A stretch of DNA of 20,274 nt, from positions 1-20,274 of the forward strand of contig CAZSZS010000214.1 in the NCBI GenBank assembly GCA_964611275.1. Reading direction: 5' to 3'. The notes under the pieces were generated by a model, which worked only from the letters and a program-made list of their open reading frames with translations, searched no databases and had not been told where the DNA came from. This stretch comes from WJMT01 sp964611275 (lineage in GTDB: Bacteria; Acidobacteriota; Aminicenantia; Aminicenantales; Aminicenantaceae). This document shows positions 15,186 through 20,274 of the stretch, in pieces (within the stretch, counting starts at the first letter, position 1; every line of letters begins with the position of its first letter). A program made the position numbers and the translations under genes.

Positions 15186-18100
15186 TTATCCTTCGGACAT
15201 TTTTTTATAGTCAAGATACCTCTGCCTGGCTTCTTGCGCTGCTCTTTTAAAAAGCACTTTGGCTGCCTCCGGATGCTGCTGCACCAATGTCCTGTAGCGG
15301 ATTTCATTATCAAGAAATACCTGATATTCAAGTTTGGGTTCTTTAGAATCAAGAACCAAGGGATTCTTTCCCTCTACCTCCCGTCTCGGATCGTATCTGT
15401 AGAGAATCCAGTAGCCTGTGTCTACAGCTAATTTTTCCTCTGACTGGGTCTTCGTCATATCCAAACCATGGTTGATACAGGGAGCATAGGCAATGATCAG
15501 CGAAGGTCCGTTGTAGGACTCAGCTTCCAAGAAAGCTTTCAGGCACTGGTTCTGGTTGGCTCCCATGGCAACCGCTGCAACATACACATAGCCATAAGAC
15601 ATGGCCATGCGGCCCAGGTCTTTTTTCTTGGTAGGTTTTCCTGCTGAGGCGAATTTCGCAACTGAACCGGTAGGAGTTGCTTTTGAAGCCTGACCTCCGG
15701 TGTTTGAATAGACTTCTGTATCCAGCACAAGAACATTGATGTTCTTTCCAGCTGCCAGAACATGATCCAGGCCTCCGTATCCAATATCATAGGCCCAGCC
15801 GTCACCTCCTATGGACCAGACGCTTTTATCAACCAGATGGTCTTTGAGCTCCCATATCTTGTCCAAAACCCGCTTCTTTTCTCCGGCAGCCTTTTTGCGC
15901 GCTTCGGGAAGAGCGTTTACTACTTTATCTGCAGCCAGCTTGGCTTCATCTTCCACGGATGTCCAGAGCTCCTTGCTTTGCTGCAGAGCTTTTGACAGCT
16001 CCTTTGTCGTCCCCATCTCAATCAGCTTATTGATATTAAAAAGAAGCTGTTTTCTATTGGAATCAACAGCAAGACGCATCCCAAATCCATATTCAGCATT
16101 GTCTTCGAACAAAGAATTCGCCCATGTGGGTCCCCTTCCGTTCTTATCCTTACAGTATGGAACCGTAGGGAACGTCCCCCCCCATATGGAAGAACAACCA
16201 GTGGCATTAGCAATGATCATCCTGTCTCCATAGAGCTGGGTGGCCAGTTTGACATACGGTGTCTCTCCGCACCCGGCGCAAGCTCCGTGAAATTCAAGAT
16301 AGGGCAGGAGAAATTGGCTTCCCTTTACTGTTGTTTTCTGCGCTCCGTCCAGAACATTATCAGGAAGTTCTTCAAAAAATTTCTCGTTTTCCACCTCTCC
16401 GGCTTTTCTTGCTTCCTCTATGGGAACCATCTCAAGGGCTTTTTCTTTGGTAGGACAGACCTCCACACAATTCTCACACCCGACACAGTCTTCAACATAA
16501 ACCTGGAGTCTATACTGTAAATCTCTGTCATTCCTGGTGCGCGATTTTAAAGTCACAAAGCTATCAGGTGCGTCTTTCAAGTCTTCAGGATCTATCTGTT
16601 TGGGCCGGATCGTAGCATGAGGACATACCAGAGAACACTGATTACACTGGATGCAGTTATCAGGTATCCATTTAGGCACCATGTTGGCGACGCCCCTCTT
16701 TTCCAGCTTCGTTGTTCCGGTTGGGACAGCTCCGTCAAGAGGCATCTGGGATACTTTGATCTTATCTCCCTCAAAATGCATGGAGAGATCAATAACGCTT
16801 TTAGCGAAGTCCGAGGCATCGTCAGAAATCAGTTTTATTTCCGGAGCGGATTTTCCTATCTTATCAGGAATGGGAACCTCTTCAAGCGCCTCTGAGGCCC
16901 TGTCGACCGCTTTCCAGTTCATTTTGACAATATCCTCGCCCTTTTTCATAAATGTCTTCTTGATGGCTTCTTTGATCAACTTCAGTGCTTCATCCTCCGG
17001 AAGAACACCCGAGATCTTAAAGAAAGCAGCCTGCATGATGGTGCTGATCCTGTTCCTCAGACCGACCTCGTTCGCTATCTTGAGAGCATCGATGTTAAAG
17101 ACCTTAATATTCTTGTCAATGATGGCCTTCTGCATCTTTTTAGTCAGGTTTTCAAAAACATCTGCTGCTTTCCAGTTTGAATTAAGCAAAAAAGTCCCGT
17201 TTTTTCTTATTCCTTTAAGGATGTCGTATCTTCCTATGTAAGAAGACTTATGAAGCGCCACAAAATCGACCGTATCCAGCAAATACTGGGACTGGATCTT
17301 CTCTTTTCCAAAACGAAGATGGGAGATGGTGACTCCGCCTGATTTCTTTGAATCATACTGAAAATAGCCCTGTGCGTACATATCCGTGCTGTCTCCGATG
17401 ATTTTGATAGAGTTCTTATTGGCGGATACGGTTCCATCGGAGCCGTACCCCCAGAACTTACACCGGACCACTCCTTCGGGTTCAGAATCAAGCGGTTCCC
17501 CGACAGGCAGTGACAAGTGTGTGACATCATCCTCGATCCCCACTGTAAATCCGTGAGTGGCTTTTCCGTCAAGGTGATCGTAAACAGACTTGACCATAGC
17601 TGGTGTGAACTCTTTAGAGGAAAGCCCGTATCTTCCTCCGATCACCTCGATCCCTTTTCCTGACAGAGCTGTAATCACATCCATATAGAGGGGTTCTCCT
17701 AAAGAACCGGGTTCTTTGGTCCTGTCGAGAACAGCGATTTTCTTTACACTGTCAGGCAGGGCAGACAAAAGGGCTTTTGCAGAGATAGGTCTATAGAGCC
17801 TGACTTTAATAGCTCCCACCTTTTCTCCTTTTTCTCTGAGAAAATTGACAGCTTCTTCAATCGTCTCAACGCTTGACCCCATGGAAACAATGACTTTATC
17901 AGCGTCCGGTGCCCCTACATAATCAAACAAATGATAGTGCCTTCCGATTTTCTTCGCCACCTTATCCATACATTCCTGCACGATATCAGGAGCTCTGTCA
18001 TAATACTGATTCACGGTCTCGCGTCCCTGAAAATACACATCAGGATTTTGAGCGCCGACCTTAAGAAAAGGCCTTTCCGGATTCATGGCGCGTGAGCGGA

Positions 18101-18707
18101 ATTCCTCCACATACTTCATCTCAACCAGCTCGGCCATGGTCTCATAAGGGATCATCTCGACTTTTTGTATCTCATTCGAAGTCCTGAATCCGTCAAAGAA
18201 ATGCACAAACGGCACTTTCGATTTCAAAGCAGCGAGATGGGCGACAATAGCCAGGTCCATGGTTTCCTGAACAGAACCGGATGCGATCAGCCCGAATCCT
18301 GTGTTTCTTGCAGACATGACATCTGAATGGTCACCAAATATAGATAATGACTGGCATGCCAGTGACCGTGCAGATACATGAAATACGGTTGGAAGCATTT
18401 CTCCGGCTATTTTATGCATGTTCGGCAGCATAAGCATCAATCCTTGAGAAGCGGTGAATGTGGTTGTCAGAGCTCCTGCGGAAAGGCTTCCATGTACAGC
18501 TCCCGAGGCTCCACCCTCGGACTGCATCTCAACGACATCCACTGTCTGTCCGAATATGTTTTTTCTTCCCTGCGCAGCCCATGAATCGGCAAGCTCCCCC
18601 ATTAAGGATGATGGTGTTATGGGGTATATGGCAGCGACTTCACTAAAAGCATAAGCTACGTGAGTTGCTGCTGTATTGCCTTCAATGGGTTCAAACTTTT
18701 TCTTCAT
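15186..18707 (-). CDS. nifJ: pyruvate:ferredoxin oxidoreductase, single-chain
   Basis: Oxidises pyruvate with CoA to acetyl-CoA and CO2, reducing ferredoxin. The 1173-residue single chain carries all domains in order. The N-terminal pyrimidine-binding domain includes YPITPSS. A transketolase-C-like region follows. Two ferredoxin-type 4Fe-4S motifs come next: CIQCNQCSLVCP near residue 684 and CVGCENCVEVCP near 740. The C-terminal thiamine-pyrophosphate domain has GACAGCGETPY near 805 and GDGWAYDIGYGG near 967, with cysteines for the third cluster. AGAGGAG (18720-18714) is a strong ribosome binding site six bases before the ATG. The gene lies 39 nt after recR and 17 nt before the serine dehydratase, linking serine breakdown to ferredoxin reduction. 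Confidence 0.97.
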   Translation of the reverse strand: MKKKFEPIEGNTAATHVAYAFSEVAAIYPITPSSLMGELADSWAAQGRKNIFGQTVDVVEMQSEGGASGAVHGSLSAGALTTTFTASQGLMLMLPNMHKIAGEMLPTVFHVSARSLACQSLSIFGDHSDVMSARNTGFGLIASGSVQETMDLAIVAHLAALKSKVPFVHFFDGFRTSNEIQKVEMIPYETMAELVEMKYVEEFRSRAMNPERPFLKVGAQNPDVYFQGRETVNQYYDRAPDIVQECMDKVAKKIGRHYHLFDYVGAPDADKVIVSMGSSVETIEEAVNFLREKGEKVGAIKVRLYRPISAKALLSALPDSVKKIAVLDRTKEPGSLGEPLYMDVITALSGKGIEVIGGRYGLSSKEFTPAMVKSVYDHLDGKATHGFTVGIEDDVTHLSLPVGEPLDSEPEGVVRCKFWGYGSDGTVSANKNSIKIIGDSTDMYAQGYFQYDSKKSGGVTISHLRFGKEKIQSQYLLDTVDFVALHKSSYIGRYDILKGIRKNGTFLLNSNWKAADVFENLTKKMQKAIIDKNIKVFNIDALKIANEVGLRNRISTIMQAAFFKISGVLPEDEALKLIKEAIKKTFMKKGEDIVKMNWKAVDRASEALEEVPIPDKIGKSAPEIKLISDDASDFAKSVIDLSMHFEGDKIKVSQMPLDGAVPTGTTKLEKRGVANMVPKWIPDNCIQCNQCSLVCPHATIRPKQIDPEDLKDAPDSFVTLKSRTRNDRDLQYRLQVYVEDCVGCENCVEVCPTKEKALEMVPIEEARKAGEVENEKFFEELPDNVLDGAQKTTVKGSQFLLPYLEFHGACAGCGETPYVKLATQLYGDRMIIANATGCSSIWGGTFPTVPYCKDKNGRGPTWANSLFEDNAEYGFGMRLAVDSNRKQLLFNINKLIEMGTTKELSKALQQSKELWTSVEDEAKLAADKVVNALPEARKKAAGEKKRVLDKIWELKDHLVDKSVWSIGGDGWAYDIGYGGLDHVLAAGKNINVLVLDTEVYSNTGGQASKATPTGSVAKFASAGKPTKKKDLGRMAMSYGYVYVAAVAMGANQNQCLKAFLEAESYNGPSLIIAYAPCINHGLDMTKTQSEEKLAVDTGYWILYRYDPRREVEGKNPLVLDSKEPKLEYQVFLDNEIRYRTLVQQHPEAAKVLFKRAAQEARQRYLDYKKMSEG

Positions 18708-18746
18708 AATGATCTCCTCTCTTATTATGACGTTTGTATTAATTTA

Positions 18747-19346
18747 TTATTTGATCTCTGTTCTTCCTTCCAGAGATTTTTTAATGGTTACCTGGTCGGC
18801 ATAATCAATGTCAGAACCGACCGGAAGACCCATAGCCAATCTGGTTAACCTGACACCGAAGTCTTTCAATACCTTTGTCAGAAAGGCCGCTGTGGCTTCG
18901 CCGTCAGCCGTTGGATTCGTGGCAATGATGACTTCCGAAAACTTATTCTTTTTAATTCTCTCTATGATTTTCTCGGTTTTCAATTCATCAGGGCCCACTC
19001 CTTTTAATGGAGATAAAGCTCCCAGCAGCACATGATATCTTCCATGATAAACCCCACTCTTTTCTATGGAATCGATATTAAACGGTTCCTCCACGATGCA
19101 CAAAACATCATCACTTCTGTTTTCTTCCGTGCAGTAAAAGCAGGGATCCACGTGGGTCAGATTATTGCAAACAGAGCAGTAAAAAAGCCCTTTCTTTGCA
19201 TCACTTATTGAATCAGTCAAATTGTCCACAGAATCCTGATCAAGTCCTATAATGTAATAGGCGATTCTCCGGGCTGTTTTTAATCCGATGCCCGGTATTT
19301 TCTTGATCTCTTCGATAAGTCTGGTCAGAGGGGGTTGTCCTTTCAT
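18747..19346 (-). CDS. recR: recombination mediator RecR
   Basis: Recombinational repair protein that works with RecO/RecF to load RecA at gaps. The 199 residues show the helix-hairpin-helix KIPGIGLKTARRIA (16-29), a four-cysteine zinc finger (C57, C60, C69, C72) and a Toprim domain (about 80-175) with ATNPTADGEATA. The length is standard. It starts 6 nt after the ebfC stop without a clear ribosome binding site, so translation is probably coupled. The order dnaX-ebfC-recR is widely conserved in bacteria and supports all three names. Confidence 0.97.
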   Translation of the reverse strand: MKGQPPLTRLIEEIKKIPGIGLKTARRIAYYIIGLDQDSVDNLTDSISDAKKGLFYCSVCNNLTHVDPCFYCTEENRSDDVLCIVEEPFNIDSIEKSGVYHGRYHVLLGALSPLKGVGPDELKTEKIIERIKKNKFSEVIIATNPTADGEATAAFLTKVLKDFGVRLTRLAMGLPVGSDIDYADQVTIKKSLEGRTEIK

Positions 19347-19352
19347 TTTATA

Positions 19353-19664
19353 TCACGTTAAGCCCGGGATCTTGAGACCGGCTCCCATAGCTCCCATTTT
19401 TTCTTTCACTTGATCATCAACCTGTGCGCACGCATCATTAAAAGCCGCGCTTATCAAGTCCTGGAGCATTTCTACATCATCTTTATTCACAACTTCCGGA
19501 TCAATCTTTATAGAAACGATGTTTTTATTTCCGTCCAGAGTGATCTCTACCATCTCTCCTCCGCTACTTCCATTCACTCTCATTTCGTCCATTTCTTTTT
19601 TAATCCTTTCCTGCATCTCTTGAGCCTGTTTGAGCATTTTCTGCAAATTCCCGACGCCTTTCAT
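19353..19664 (-). CDS. ebfC: YbaB/EbfC nucleoid-associated protein
   Basis: Small dimeric DNA-binding protein of the YbaB/EbfC family. The 103-residue product begins with a glutamine- and lysine-rich coiled-coil helix (NLQKMLKQAQEMQERIKKEM). The conserved segment EITLDGNKNIVSIKIDPEVV follows, then DLISAAFNDA. The N-terminal methionine is supported by AAGGAGAG (19678-19671) six bases upstream. It lies between dnaX and recR, its classic place. Confidence 0.96.
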   Translation of the reverse strand: MKGVGNLQKMLKQAQEMQERIKKEMDEMRVNGSSGGEMVEITLDGNKNIVSIKIDPEVVNKDDVEMLQDLISAAFNDACAQVDDQVKEKMGAMGAGLKIPGLT

Positions 19665-19698
19665 TTTTTTCTCTCCTTCATATAGTTAATTTTTAAGC

Positions 19699-20274
19699 TT
19701 AATGATTTTTTTCTTCCTTATCTACAGACAGAATGCGAGCTTTAAAAGTGCTGAGAAATTCCTCCACTTTTGGCTCTTTTAAAACACTGTTCTTTTTGTT
19801 ATTTGTTAAAGGATTCTGTTTTTTTTCGACCGGAACCGATTTTGCACTGTGCCCATTTTTGACTTTACTTTCTTTTTTTTTGGGGTCTATGTTACCTTTT
19901 TTTTCGTATGTTTGAACATCGAATTCAGCCTTTCCCTTAAGTGCTTTCACTTCCTCAATGATATCCTGGATAGGCACTATTTTTTTAAACTGACATATTT
20001 TTACGATCAATACTTCAAAATATATCCTTGGATGCGAAGAATACTTCAATCCCTGTTCTCCGTTCTGAAGCGCATTGAGGCAGTGCAATATTTCATCTGA
20101 GCTGGCGTTTTCAATCCGTTTTCTCATCTTTTTTAACTCCGAATCGTCGAGAGTCAGCAAATCCCCTGTGTCTTTCAGCGAGCTCACCAAAAGAAGATCT
20201 CTGAAGTGTTTGATCAGTTCCGAGTGAAAAAATCTGAGGTCATATCCTTTATTGATGATTTTTTCTACCAGGTC
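19699..20274 (-). CDS. dnaX: DNA polymerase III gamma/tau subunit, C-terminal part
   Basis: Clamp-loader subunit of the replicative polymerase; only the 3' portion is inside the window. The frame is open to the window edge with no need for a local start. Upstream residues read DLVEKIINKGYDLRFFHSEL and then IKHFRDLLL, typical of domain III that oligomerises gamma/tau. The helical region continues to IYFEVLIVKICQF. The last 75 residues are a lysine-rich, low-complexity linker and a short tail ending FLSTFKARILSVDKEEKNH, perhaps a reduced tau segment. The AAA+ domain lies beyond the edge. It is followed after 34 nt by ebfC. Confidence 0.9.
   Translation of the reverse strand, partial: DLVEKIINKGYDLRFFHSELIKHFRDLLLVSSLKDTGDLLTLDDSELKKMRKRIENASSDEILHCLNALQNGEQGLKYSSHPRIYFEVLIVKICQFKKIVPIQDIIEEVKALKGKAEFDVQTYEKKGNIDPKKKESKVKNGHSAKSVPVEKKQNPLTNNKKNSVLKEPKVEEFLSTFKARILSVDKEEKNH

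Noticed and set aside
16651..17241. 196-codon plus-strand frame opposite PFOR
   Set aside because: It is antisense to the well-supported PFOR coding frame, has no recognisable domain and no ribosome binding site.
19699..20190. Separate 163-residue protein starting with TTG at 20190
   Set aside because: The frame is open upstream to the window edge and continues with DnaX domain III sequence, so this is the tail of dnaX, not an independent gene.

Overview
The window looks like a chromosomal segment from an uncultivated, probably anaerobic bacterium with moderate GC. The bacterial signs are an initiator tRNA, a type A RNase P RNA, sigma70-like promoters, a sigma54-type response regulator and the dnaX-ebfC-recR cluster. 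The gene content (secreted M16 peptidase pair, Xaa-Pro aminopeptidase, Fe-S L-serine dehydratase, pyruvate:ferredoxin oxidoreductase, complex I membrane arm) suits an organism that degrades peptides and amino acids using ferredoxin. The sequence alone does not let me name a phylum.

Layout. Positions 1-42 hold the 5' part of an initiator tRNA-Met on the minus strand. A 118-nt divergent promoter region follows. Positions 161-5888 encode the complex I membrane subunits nuoJKLMN, tightly packed on the plus strand. A 218-nt spacer then carries a palindromic interspersed repeat. rnpB (6107-6464, minus) comes next, and its first 82 nt are also the last codons of an upstream sigma54-dependent response regulator gene. 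A 388-nt intergenic region (7835-8222) holds a 26-bp direct repeat, a small ORF or gene remnant, a second structured repeat and a decayed repeat fragment. Two ATGA-overlapping M16 peptidase genes (8223-10933, plus) converge on a minus-strand block. In transcription order that block is dnaX (3' part), ebfC, recR, PFOR, serine dehydratase, a 124-nt gap, an Xaa-Pro aminopeptidase and a site-2-protease-like M50/CBS protein.

How the genes fit together. Serine dehydratase makes pyruvate, and PFOR converts pyruvate to acetyl-CoA with reduced ferredoxin. A complex I-type membrane arm could turn electron transfer into an ion gradient, although the nuoA-I or ferredoxin-input genes are not in view. The M16 pair has the catalytic motif in one protein and the R/Y pair in the other, as in known heterodimeric M16B enzymes.

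The most unusual features are the coding overlap between the response regulator and rnpB, the consensus promoter that leaves almost no leader before nuoJ, and the layered repeats of the 7835-8222 region. I found no CRISPR array, prophage, transposase gene or clear defence system.
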